Shown piece after piece: positions 39,505-50,936 of a stretch of DNA of 64,000 nt. The DNA is from Cryptomeria japonica (Eukaryota; Streptophyta; Pinopsida; Cupressales; Cupressaceae). Under the pieces are notes generated by a model. It was given only the letters and a program-made list of their open reading frames with translations, was not told where the DNA came from and searched no databases. The position numbers and the translations under genes are program-made. Location: the NCBI RefSeq assembly GCF_030272615.1, contig NC_081414.1:48538501-48602500 (forward strand), in the 5' to 3' direction. Each line of letters opens with the position of its first letter. Positions within the stretch are counted from its first letter, which is position 1.

Positions 39505-40273
39505 GTTAAATGTGACCAAATCTGAATGTTTCAACTTTTAGTGGCAAGAAAACACAGTAAAATAGTGAAGACCTAATGTCTAAAAGTGTTTTTGTCTAAA
39601 AATGATAAAGTGTGTCAATTTCAAGTGTGATATTGATTGTGAAATGTCTTTGTTTGTTTTGCATACACTTGGAAAACATGGTAGACACAACGTTTGTTTA
39701 AAAATGTTTGATTGATTCTTTGGTAATGAAGACAAGTACACATCCTTAGGCTGGCTAGGACAATAGTTGTTGGATCTCACTTGGTTTCCCAACTATGCTT
39801 ATTCAAAGCGAAAACTTAGATGCTTGACCCTACTGGCTCCCCTCCATGACACTCACTTCTCTGGGGTAGCCAAGCATGAGTCCCCATGAAAACTCCCTGT
39901 GGCGAACTTTGCATCTCTACTAAGAACCATAAGAATGTGAGATGACATCAAAGGTCTGACCTCCTGTACCAACAACTAGAAGGTTTTTGGTTTCTAACAC
40001 AAAGGTGTCTAGTAAGGGCATCTGTTTGGGTGGCTATAATCAACAACATCTCACACTCCATTAAATGGAAGGCATCTCGACCTATAGAGGTTGCACTCTA
40101 TAGGGTTTATGGAGAGTCATAACGCTATTATAGCAGCATGTAACACACGTTGCTTGCATCTTTGGTTACAAACACTTTTATTTATAGTGTCTTGGAAGAG
40201 CTTGGCTTAAGCCCATTACCACTTGGGTCATTCCTTATCACTTGGCCTTATGGGCTACTCGGGAGGCAGACCC
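39505..40273 (-). other. G1 leader, middle part
   Basis: Untranslated G1 sequence between inserts B and C. It has no gene and no repeat array. A TATAAATAAAAGTG-like word lies on the minus strand near 40175-40190, which may be chance. Confidence 0.65.
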
Positions 40274-41697
40274 TAATAATATGATGAAACAATAAGGATC
40301 CTTTCAACTACTGAGAGGGGGGGGGGGGTGAATCGGTAGATAGAAAATATACTAAACTTTCACCAAACTGAATCCCAACTCATAAACAACTTGCAAGACT
40401 AACTGGTTTAGACACTGTATCAGAAACTGTAACTGCACTATCAAACTTTACCGGTTGACCAAAACATGAATGATACAATATAACAAATCTGAAACTCACA
40501 TACCATTTAACCAAATCATTAAATCACTTTACTAACATGAGTAATAGCTCATTTCAGATCACTTCTGATCATCTAAACATATCTAAGTGACTTTTCTAGT
40601 TAATCATATCAACCATATCAAAACATATCCACAAAATCATTCACCACTTGACACAATGATTTTTCACATGGAAACCCAAATGGGAAAAACCACGGTGGGG
40701 ATGAATACCCACAAGTATTTTGAACTCTTTTGAAGTTCGCCCTATTAGGAGCCAAGCCTTGTTAGAAGCTTATATAATAATGTTATGTTAAGAACATATC
40801 CGGTTAGGGACCACTCGGTTAAGGGATTGACTACAATACCCTGTTAAAGGCAATACCTTGTTAGGAGTAACCTCGGTAGAGGATTTCAAATCCAAGCTAA
40901 TGGATCACCTGGTTAGAGGATTTAAACAATACCAAGCCTGTTAAAGCTCACCCTGTTAGGGGATTTAAATGATGTAATGATTAGAGAACAACAGGGTCTT
41001 TGCTAATCTGGTAATAGCACTAACTTGCTTAGTCAGATCCTTTTATGCTCCTATCTGCCTTCATAACATTCTACAGACACTCCTTCTGGTTCGACAACAA
41101 TCACACTACCACACTTAACTAAATTGCCAACACAATTACAAACAACTCATCGACCTTATAAACAAATACAATAGGTCGGTAACACATCAAAAAACCTACA
41201 AATCTCATAGAGATTACAAACATATCAGTTCAAACATAACCGTTGGATTACATAGCAATCAACCACACATTGTTCTAGATAACTTGAACCGCTCCTAGAT
41301 CACCGCACATCGAATTCTGTAACTCATCACGTAGTTATCACTTCATGCTATGCACTTGCTCATTCCCAAGATAAACAATTACCTTCATGCACCAAAACCA
41401 CTTTTAAACTCATCACGTGCATCATGCATACATGACATCTTCATCTCTGATCACCATTCGAGCATAGATCAACACAACCGATTCGCCAAGCTCCATCGGT
41501 TAGGGTTCTGCATATCAACTAGTTATGGTTACCGGTTGATCACTCTGCTCGAGTAACAATACCGATTTCCTTCACTGCTCTGCTACCGGTTGCATTACTG
41601 CATCACTACCAGTTGCTATACAACTCCATTATTGGTTATTATTGACACCAATGACAACACTATACTTCATTAATGCAATCTTCATACAATGCCAACA
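40274..41697 (-). repeat. C 3' LTR
   Basis: 1424 bp. The outer end reads TAATAATATG where the other copy has TGATAATATG. G run at 40316-40329. Conserved block ACATGGAAACCCAAATGGG at 40667-40685. A TATA-like TTTATAAGG lies on the minus strand near 41156-41165. Confidence 0.9.
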
Positions 41698-42054
41698 ATC
41701 TCCCCCTTTGGCATTGGTGGCAATACAAATATCAATACCCTTTGATTGTGATGATTGAGAGTAATGTACATACATACACAGGTATAGGAATCCTGGTTTA
41801 CATTTTCCAATCACATACTCTCCTTCAACTGTATCTTCATGTCTTCAGTTGGTAACTGGATATCTGGCTATCAATCATATAGTTCTTCTCCCCCTTTGAC
41901 AACAATGCCAAAGTGAAGGTTAACCATTCCATACTTCATCGATTTGCAACAACGTTCTGCAACTTGTTGCTCCCCCGGTGGAGTAGCTCCACTCTACACC
42001 AATCCTGCTTAAAGATCTTCAATAAGCTCTGGGACTGATGTCTTCCACATTTGC
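41698..42054 (-). promoter_or_regulatory. C polypurine tracts and 3' untranslated region
   Basis: On the minus strand, AAAGGGGGAGAT touches the LTR (41698-41709). AAAGGGGGAGAA is at about 41888-41899 and CCGGGGGAGCAA at about 41970-41981. The middle block matches A and B. Confidence 0.8.
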
Positions 42055-45000
42055 TTAATTGAATTCATGTAGGGGTACAACCCCTAGCTTACCTTTAAGA
42101 TACTCAAAAGTAGCCTTAAGCAGAGGTTTAGTAAAGATATCTGCTAGTTGTTCTTTAGTAGATACATGCTCCAGTGACACATCTTTACTTTGCACTTTCT
42201 CTCTCAAGAAATGATACTTCAACTCAATATGCTTTGTTCTAGCATTCAACACCGGATTCTTAGAAATGTTTATTGCACTAGTGTTATCATAGAAAATCCT
42301 TACCGATTCTAAAATCTTCAACTTGAAACCTTCCAGAATGTGCTTCATCCAGATTGCTTGGGTATAATTCATATATGTTGCCACATATTCAGCTTTTGCT
42401 GTTGATTGTGAGATACAACTCTTTTTTTTGATGCTCCACGATACTAGTCTTCCTCCAAGAAAGAAAGCTCCTCCAGTTGTATTCTTCCTATCATCAACAT
42501 TGCTTGCCCAATCTGCATCTGTATAGACTTTTAAATCCTACATATGGATACCATAATCCATAATCAATTGTGCCTTTCAAATATCTGAAAATTCTTTTGG
42601 CTTCTACCATGTGTGTCTCCTTCGAGCTTTTCTTAAATTTGGCAACCAATCCTACTGCATGAGCAATGTCTGGTCTGCTATGGATAACATAATGTAGTTT
42701 ACCTATAATTTGCCTATACTCCTTTTCATCCACTGATGCATAATCATCCTCCTTAGACAGTTTACAATTTGTAACCATTGGTGTCCCAACTATTTTATAG
42801 TCTCCCATTCCAAAAGTCTTCAATACTTATTTCACATACTTAGACTGTGTGATGAAAATACCTTTCTTCATCTATTGGATTTGCAGACCTATGAAGAATT
42901 TTAGTTCATCTACCAGTGACATCTCAAACTTATTCTTCATCACATTAGCAAAATCATGACACATATCATCATTTCCTCCAAAAATGATATCATCCACGAA
43001 TACCTCACTTACCAGTATCATATCTCCTTCTGACTTGAGATATATGTTACTGTCTTCACTGGTTCTCTGAAAACCTACTTCACCAAGTGAGAGTGCAATC
43101 TTTCATACCATGCTCTAGGTGCTTGCTTCAGTCCATATAATGCCTTATGTAATTTGCACACCATGTCCTTTTCTACAGTTTAAGCATAACCATCTGACTG
43201 TTCAATGTAGACTTCCTCTTCCAATATTCTATTTAGGAATGCTCAATCCATCTGATAAACTTTGAATCCTCTGTATTTTGCAAATGCAAGTAGAGTCCTC
43301 ACTCCTTCCAATCTTGCAACTACTGTAAATGTCTCACCATAGTCTTCACCTTCTTCTTGTGCATATCCTTTGCATACCAGTCTGGCTTTATTTTTGACCA
43401 CTACTCTATCTTCATTCAGTTTATTCCTAAATACCCATTTTGTACCTATTGCATTCTTTTTCTTCGGTCTAGGCACCAATGAACAAGTATTATTCTTCTC
43501 TATGTGGTCATGTTCTTTTTCCTTTGCCTTGATCCAGTCTTCATCTACAAATGCTTCTTTTGCAGTTCTAGGCTCAATGGTGGAAATCATACAAGATTTC
43601 TCTCTAAGCCTTGTTCTTGTTAGTACACCTGCATTTATGTCTCCAATGATCTGATCGGGGCTATGATTGAGTCTAACATACCTTAGAATGACATGATCTT
43701 GATTTCCAGGTTCTTCTTCTTCTTCTTCTCTTTCTTCTTCTTCTACTGGACCTCCCTGTTCTGGTTGAACTAGGGCTTCTCTGTTCTGTTCACCAACTTC
43801 TGGCTTCACCGGTTCTGGTTCCAAAAATAGTGTGTGAGGTTCTTCTTCCTCCTTCTCCTCACTGGTTTCTCCTGATTTCTTAGGAAATTCATCAACTCGG
43901 ACATTAACACTTTCAATGATCTTCTTGGTCTGGTTGTTGTAATACTTGTAAGATTTTCTCTTGGTGAAGTAACCAAGAAATGTGCCTTCATCACTCTTGG
44001 CATCAAACTTACCAACATAATCATCTCTCTTGATAAAACACTTGCTACCAAAAATCTTAAAGTAACTGACATTAGGTGATCTACCATACCAGTACTCATA
44101 GAAAGTTTTATCCTTACCTATTTTAACCAGTATCTAGTTCATTGTGTTAATAGCTATGCTGACAGCTTCTCTCCAAAATGTCTTAGCTACACTTCCTTGA
44201 ATTAGCATAGTCCTAGCAGCTTCAACAACTGATCGATTGTTCCTTTTTGTTATACCATTCTTCTGTGGTGTTCTAGGTGCAGAAAGTTGCCTTTTAATTC
44301 TATTGTCTTCATAGTAACTAGTGAATTCCTCAGAAGTAAACTCACCACCTTGATTAGTTCTTAAGAACTTTATCTTCTTTCCACTTTCATTTTCAACATG
44401 AGGCTCTGAATGCCTTAAACTTGCTAAAAGCTTATGTCTTGTCTTTCAAGAATGTGACCCACATAATCCTTGAGCAATCATCAATAAATATCATGAAATA
44501 CCGGTCACCTTGAATACTCCTAGTCCTCATTGGTCCACAAAGGTCGGTATCAACCAAATATAGCAAATGTTCTATTGAGAAAGATTTGCTCTTGAAGGTT
44601 GAGGATGTCATCTTCCCTAACTGACATTCCTTGCACAGAGCATTCACCAGTTTATTTAACTGTGGAAAACCTCTTACTGATTTAGACTTACTGACTTTTA
44701 CAATGTTATCAAAATTTACATGACAAAATCTCCGATGCCAAAGCCAACTATCTTCTACTTTTGAAATTAAACAATTGTTGACTTTAGAACTTAAATGAAA
44801 AAAGTTACCTCTGGTTTGTTTGCTGGTTGCAATCGGTTCACTTTTGCTTCCATAAATCTTGTAGACTCCATTCTTGAATTCCAGTGGGTAACCTTTGTCA
44901 TTGAGTTGAGCAACACTCAAAAGATTGTGTTTCAATCCTTCAACCCAGTAGACATCATCTGCACCTCTTTTTCCATTGAAAGAGATGGATCCTTTTCCTT

Positions 45001-46130
45001 TCACCATACAGGGTGAGTCATTTCCAAATCTCACAACACCTCCATTAAACTCTCTCAAAGTAAGAAACTTACTCCGATCATCGGTCATGTGGTGTGAACA
45101 ACCACTATCTATAATCCAATCATCATAACTATCCATGCGAGAGACTAATGCCTTCTGATCTGATGTCCTCATTTGCATCTTCTTCAGATTCCTCATTTGT
45201 AATTCCTCCATCCACTGCAATGAGACAATCCCTTTTACCTTTGCCTTTATACTTCTTGTACTTCTCTCATTTTCACTCATTATCTCCATTTGGATAGTTA
45301 GCTGCAATATGTCCAATCCGGTTACATGCAAAACACTTCAAAGGTAATTTACCTCTGTACTTATCGATACCTCTGGGTAACCGCTTGGCCAACAATGCTT
45401 CAAGCTCAATCAGTCTGCCTTCATCATCTACCTCTCTACTGGATCTAAACTCATGACTGTAACTAGCTTCTCTACTTTTCCTTATCGGTGGGGTTGAAAC
45501 TAAAGCTCTAAATGCAGATTCCGATCTCTGAACACTTCTGTCAAAACCATTTAATTTAAATGCAATTAATTTACCAATGATGGAGTCAAGAGTTACCTTT
45601 GATTTATCAATAGACTTGAGTTCTTGAATGGCTGCAACTCAGATAGCATAGACCGATAGAAGGGTTCTCGATACCTTTCTAACAACTGTGGTATCCTCCA
45701 CTATACCACCAACACTTTTCATCTCACCGACTATCTCCTTGATCCTCTGACCATACTGTTGAATATTCTCTCCTTCACCCATTCGCATATCATCAAATTT
45801 AACTGTCAGACTCTCTTCTTTGGCAATCTTAACAGGCTCATCACCGCTATAGATATCTTCCAATTTCTTCCATACTTCATAAGCAGTCTCCAATCCATGG
45901 ACATCAACATACTCTGAATCAGACAAGGAACTAATAATGGCCTCCAATGCTTGATTATTCTCCTATTGCTCCTTCTTTTGATCATTTGACAAAATCCCAC
46001 TAGGCAAGTTATATTTAGTAACAACATGTTCCCAATATTGACTTCCTAAGCTCTTGATATAGATCTTCATCCTATCACTCTAGATTCTGTAGTTTTCCCT
46101 ATTGAATTTCGGACCTTGTTTCTTCATCAT
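42055..46130 (-). pseudogene. C gag-pol polyprotein, broken
   Basis: The start is the ATG at 46130 (MMKKQGPKFNRENYRI), which precedes the usual copia gag block (TAYEVWKKLEDIYSGDEPVK). Zinc knuckle CFACNRIGHIAANY at about 45345-45304 has Tyr for the last Cys. Protease WIIDSGCSHHMT at about 45120-45085 has its catalytic DSG. Integrase follows: WLWHRRFCHVN, CKECQLGK, MIFIDDCSRIMWVTFLKDKT, then many stops from 44430 to 43830. RT begins near 43620 (GTKWVFRNKLNEDR, ARLVCKGYAQEEGEDYGETF) and keeps FVDD at 43000-42989. RNase H ends ELKYHFLREKVQ...ISTKEQLADIFTKPL-like near 42140, with the stop at 42055. Many frameshifts; otherwise the full replication set. Confidence 0.9.
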
Positions 46131-46186
46131 GTTCTCCCAGATATTTACCTCAAGCTATTAGGCTTAAACACAAGAGGACCTGAAAT

Positions 46187-46198
46187 TATCTGATACCA
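46187..46198 (-). promoter_or_regulatory. C primer-binding site (initiator tRNA-Met type)
   Basis: The minus strand reads TGGTATCAGATA, two bases after the 5' LTR. Confidence 0.88.
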
Positions 46199-46200
46199 AT

Positions 46201-47621
46201 TGATAATATGATGAAATAATAAGGATCCGATCAACTACTGAAAGGGGGGGGGTGAATCAGTAGATAGAAAATATACTAAAATTTCACCAAACTTAATCCC
46301 AACTCATAAACAACTTGCAAAACTAACTGGTTTAGACACTGTATCAAAAACTGCAACTGCACTATCAAACTTTACCGGTTGACCAAAACATCAATGATAA
46401 AATATAACAGATCTGAAACTCACATACCATTTAACCAAAACATTAAATCACTTTAGTAATATGAGTAATAGCTCATTTCAGATCACTTCCGGTCATCTAG
46501 ACATATCTAAGTGACTTTTCCAGTTAATCATATCAACCATATCAAAACATATCCACAAAATCATTCACCACTTGACACAATGATTTTTCACATGGAAACC
46601 CAAATGGGAAAAACCACAGTGGGGATGAATACCTACAAGTATTCTGAACTCTTCTGAAGTTCGCCCTGTTAGGAGCCAAGCCTTGTTAGAAGCTTATACA
46701 ATAATGTCCTATTAAGAACATATCTGGTTAGGGACCACTCGGTTAAGGGATTGACTACAATACCTTGTTAAAGGCAATACCCTATTAGGAGTAACCTCGG
46801 TAGAGGATTTCAAATCCAAGCTATTGGATCACCTGGTTAGAGGATTTAAACAACACCAAGCCTGTTAAAGCTTACCTTGTTAGGGGATTTAACTATTGCA
46901 ATTATTAGAGAACAACATGGTCTTTGTTGATTTGGTAATAGCACTAATTTGCTTAGTCAGATCCTTTTATGCTCCTATCTGCCTTCATAACATTCCATAG
47001 ACACTCCTTCTAGTTCGACAACAATCACACTACCACACTTAACCAAATTGCCAACACAATTACAAACAAATCATTGACATTATAAGCAAATATAATAGGT
47101 CAGTAACACATCACAAAACCTACAAATCTCATAGATATTACAAACATATTGGTTAGAACATAACCGTTGGATCACATACCAATCAACTACACATTATTCT
47201 AGACAACTTGAACCACTCCTGGATCACCACACATCGAATCTTGTAACTCATCATGCGATTATCACTTCATGCTATGCACCTGCTCATTGCCAAGATAAAC
47301 AATTATCTTCACGCACCAAAACCACTTTGAAACTCATCACGTGCATCATGCATACGTGGCATCTTCATCTCCGATCACCATTCAATCATAGATCAACACA
47401 ACCAATTCACCAAGCTCCATCAGTTAGGGTTCTGCATATCAACTGGTTAGAGTTACCGGTTGATCACTTTGCTCGAATAAAAATACCTGTTTCCTTCACT
47501 GCTTTACTACCGGTTGCATTACTACATCACTACCGGTTGCTATACAACTACATTACCGGTTATTATTGACACCAATGACAACACTATACTTCATTAATGC
47601 AATCTTCATGCAATGCCAACA
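46201..47621 (-). repeat. C 5' LTR
   Basis: 1421 bp, TGATAATATG...TGCCAACA on the plus strand. It is similar to the 3' copy throughout. G run at 46244-46252 before TGAATCAGTAG. Conserved block at 46590-46608. Confidence 0.9.
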
Positions 47622-48395
47622 AACCCTCTAAAAGGTAAAACAAAAAGAGCCCATTGCTCAAGACACACAATACATTTTAATTTTAGAGCACCAATTGAAG
47701 TGTTTTGCTAGGCTAAAGAAGACAAAGCAAACAATTTCAAAATCAAATCTTTACCAAAGGTCCTACACCAAACTTGTTAGTAGTTGTGAAATGATACCCC
47801 TCCTGCAAGCACACAAATTAGGTAAATTTTTAGAAATCCCAAATGACTTTGTGAAATAGGGGCCTTCGACTATACATTTTTTTTCTTCTTTTCACACAGC
47901 TACACCACTTTGTTAGTCCATATAAAAGAGGTTAGGGTAAAACCAAAATCTAAAAACCCTAAGATAATGCAACATGAAAAACTAAAAAACACAGACGCGG
48001 CTATACCAGACATACACACAAAAATATTACGCAGACGCAAAAACAAAGCACCTAGACGTGATTTTAGGAACCCAAACCTACAAAACAAATGTAAAAAAAG
48101 AACAGATGCAAAAATAGCTTGAATAGATGCAACTTCTAAAGAGGGACGCGAAAATAAATGCCACAGAAGCGATTTCCAAAAAACCTAACTTAGACGCGAT
48201 TTCTGGATCTGAGATCTGCAAAACAAAAAGACAAATCATAAACGCAGCCAAAATCATCGCAGGAGCAAAGATCAAGCAAAAACGTGGTAAGATCAGTCGC
48301 AGACACGGAATAAAAGAGAATCATTGCAAAATTCAACTTGCAACTTTTCAAAAACACAAATCTGCAAGCAAGATGTCAAAATAAATGGGACAAGA
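47622..48395 (-). other. G1 leader, 5' part, with short degenerate repeats
   Basis: Untranslated G1 sequence next to the primer site. At 47985-48315 the plus strand has about ten variants of CAGACGCGATTT or ACAGACGC, irregularly spaced by 20-50 bp. Open runs here are by-products of the repeats. Confidence 0.75.
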
Positions 48396-48413
48396 GTCCC
48401 ACCGGGCATGCCA
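48396..48413 (-). promoter_or_regulatory. G1 primer-binding site
   Basis: The minus strand reads TGGCATGCCCGGTGGGAC three bases after the LTR end (TGTATACA|TTT). It begins with the TGG expected to pair with a tRNA CCA end. I did not identify the tRNA. Confidence 0.75.
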
Positions 48414-48416
48414 AAA

Positions 48417-48617
48417 TGTATACAGTGAAAAGTGATGATGATAAACTATTGTAAAACCATAAAGATCCAACCACAAACAATCTAGGTCCTACAATGAAAC
48501 ATTCACCAATACAAATAGAGATACCTAAGATCATGCAAAGCAACAAAATAAAGCAAGGTATACCATTCACATGTCAAGTAGGGTTTCAATCCCCATTTCT
48601 TCCTATCTCCATTGATC
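48417..48617 (-). repeat. G1 5' LTR, 3' fragment
   Basis: Matches the last 200 bp of the LTR at 61670-62462, including ACATGTGAATGGTATA, GATCTTAGGTATCT and TTTTCAC-GTATACA. It is cut off by D at 48618. The other 567 bp are at 55456-56022. Confidence 0.9.
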
Positions 48618-48949
48618 TGTTATCACTATTTAAGAAATGGGTTTTCTTTTCCCATAATTGGCTAAGTTTTTGAAATTTTGAGTCAGGCCTGCTATCAACT
48701 ACTTCAAATCTGTTTTAGGTCTTTAAGGGTTTAGGGTTTTAGTTTTACAATCACTCAAGTGTCTGATCAAAACCCTCTAGTTTCTATTCCTGCGTTACTT
48801 TAATTCACTTAAGTAATGGGTCTTGGGGTCGTATGAAGTGTCCCCCCTTGTCATTTACCTAGGCGGTCGTTAAATAATTGTTAAAAATCTATGCCTTATG
48901 CCTTTTCCTTCTAATGTTGTCAGGCCCAGTAAGTGTCATGCAACTTCCA

Positions 48950-50580
48950 GATGAATCTACGACTTTCGCTATTTCGTTAGGTGAAGTTGTGGGTGTTTTA
49001 AGCTATGCGAAATAGCGAAAGGAAAAAGCATGTTCAGCTGTGTGCATTTGGTCTGGTTTAATGAGACTCCATCTCGCTCAAGATCTAACGGTTGGCATTG
49101 ATTCGTAGCTGAAACTAGTGAGTGAATTACTTTTCACGAAATGGCAAAAAGGCTTGGCGGGACCCGGCGGTGAAGACTTTTCAAATGGCTAAAAGGTGAT
49201 CAAGTTCAAGAGAAATTGATGATTTGCGTTGTTTCGTGGCTGATAGATGCTCACGTGTTATGCCCTGCGAAGCAGTGAAAGGTTTTTTGGCCCAGGCAAA
49301 AGAGGTTCATAAGAGGCATAACAGATGCACAGGTTCCCGAAGATCTAATGGCTAGCGTAGTTTCGCAAGAGAGAGATGCTCGAAAGATGGCTTTCACGAA
49401 ACAGCGAAATAACATGGCGTTCCAGGCAAGCAGTCCAGTTGGTTGAGATGGCAAGTAAGATAATGACACGTGGCCAGAAATCAAAGTGGTCATCAAATCG
49501 GATTTAAGGATTAAAAGGTGGGTCCAAGAAGATGAGTCATGCTACGGGATAAGAAGTGACCTGGCAGATACAGGTGGCAAGGATGAGGTGGATCCTGATG
49601 TTTTCTCAATGAGTAGAAAGTTGACATGTTAGTTCGGAAATGACTAGACACCAGGTGGATAATGCTGAGTCAGATAACCCACATTTTCCGGATTCAAGTA
49701 GGTTGTTAAGCATCGAACAAGTTTGATATAATCTAACGGTCCGTGTGTGTTCGCGAGGGTAAGATGTTTATGTTTTAAAGCCCGGGAAATGGCGAAACAA
49801 AAAAGTGAGCCTGTAGAGCAGATAAAGCATAAAGGTAAAAAAGGATCAACTCTATTTTGATCCAAGGGTTCTCGTTGTTTCGTGGTTGCAAATTAACCAA
49901 GGATTAAGGCCTATGAAATGGTGAAAGAGAAAGAGATTTTCTTCCCAGCATGATGTGGAATGACAACTGTTACTTCTTGCGAGGATTGATGGTGATGTGT
50001 TGATTGACACGTAGTTTCAAAAGGTAATTCAGGGCCCGCCAAGGTGTAACCAGTGGTTATATGGGAGACAAGACACGTGGTTGACTTGGAACTAAACTCG
50101 AAGAGTTCTCCAGGGCTAATGGCCGAGTGCCATGTGGCATTTGTTAACTGGTAAATAAGCAGGGTACGCAATGAAGGTCTCGCTTAAAAGATGTTCATCT
50201 CAAGATTGATCCAACGCTCCTTGTTGTTTCGTGGCCTGAAGGTGTAAGTGATTAACCTATGCGAAGTGGCAAAAAACTGTTAGCTGTCAAGGAGAGGCGT
50301 GGTTAGTGAAAAAGTTGACGGTCCCAGTAGGAGTTAAAAGCCGGGCGGTTAGAGTTCCATCTAACACTTGGCGTAGCTTCGCGAAAGGAAAGTGCTCGAG
50401 GGATAAAGCTTGCAAAATGGTGAAAAGAGGTAGGGCCTGATGCAAAGGCAGAGAGGTTAAGACAGTGTAAAGACTGATCAAGTCTCATCTGATCAGACGG
50501 CTGGCGCGATTTCGTTAAGCAAAATTACTAGGACGTTATGCTCTGCGAAATGGCGAAAGAGTGAAAAGGAAAATACACAG
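48950..50580 (+). repeat. Degenerate tandem repeats of about 130 bp in the D leader
   Basis: Copies contain, in order, a GATCTAACGG-like word, a TTGTTTCGTGG-like word and a GCGAAATGGCGAAA-like word. The second word occurs near 48962, 49095, 49225, 49354, 49744, 49875, 50220, 50370 and 50505. Most steps are about 130 bp or near-multiples; the 49875-50220 step is not. Confidence 0.75.
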
Positions 50581-50936
50581 GCATGTTGTGACCCGTTGGA
50601 GTGAAATTTTCAAATTCTTCTATGAATTCAATTCTGAAGGGACGACCGAAGCATGCGGTATCAATGTCGTAGTTAAGAGCCTGATTACCGTATATGATTT
50701 CGCATCAATTGAATGAAGGCATCATTTTGAAGAGTAGTTGCAGAGAAGCGCTTGCAGAGAAAATTTCTTCAATTGCAGAGCTAATTTCTTCAGTCGCAGA
50801 GCAAAATTCTTCATGCAAAAAATAGGTTCTCTTATACTCTTGTTTGACAATTACTTAACAGTGTGTTTTAATTGAGGTCTTGATTTGTCACAGAACAGTT
50901 GGGGGTAATAGTTAAATTGCTTGCATAGTTTTTAAT

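Larger units (their letters stand above)
40274..47621 (-). mobile_element. C: autonomous-type Ty1/copia retrotransposon (SIRE/Maximus-like) in the G1 leader
   Basis: LTRs at 46201-47621 (5') and 40274-41697 (3'). Duplications GACCC (40269-40273) and AACCC (47622-47626) differ at one base. Initiator tRNA-Met primer site, gag with zinc knuckle, protease, integrase, RT and RNase H are all present in copia order. The 1.4-kb LTR, the triple polypurine tracts and the TGTTGG start suggest the SIRE/Maximus group; that lineage call is tentative. The coding region is broken in many places. Confidence 0.9.

Noticed and set aside
47910-48384. Open runs across the G1 leader repeats
   Set aside because: They arise from repeated CAGACGCGA-type words, lie antisense to G1 and have no domain.
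48846-48860. Minus-strand ACAAGGGGGGACAC, resembling a polypurine tract
   Set aside because: It lies inside D, on the strand opposite to the D gene, and no LTR start follows it.
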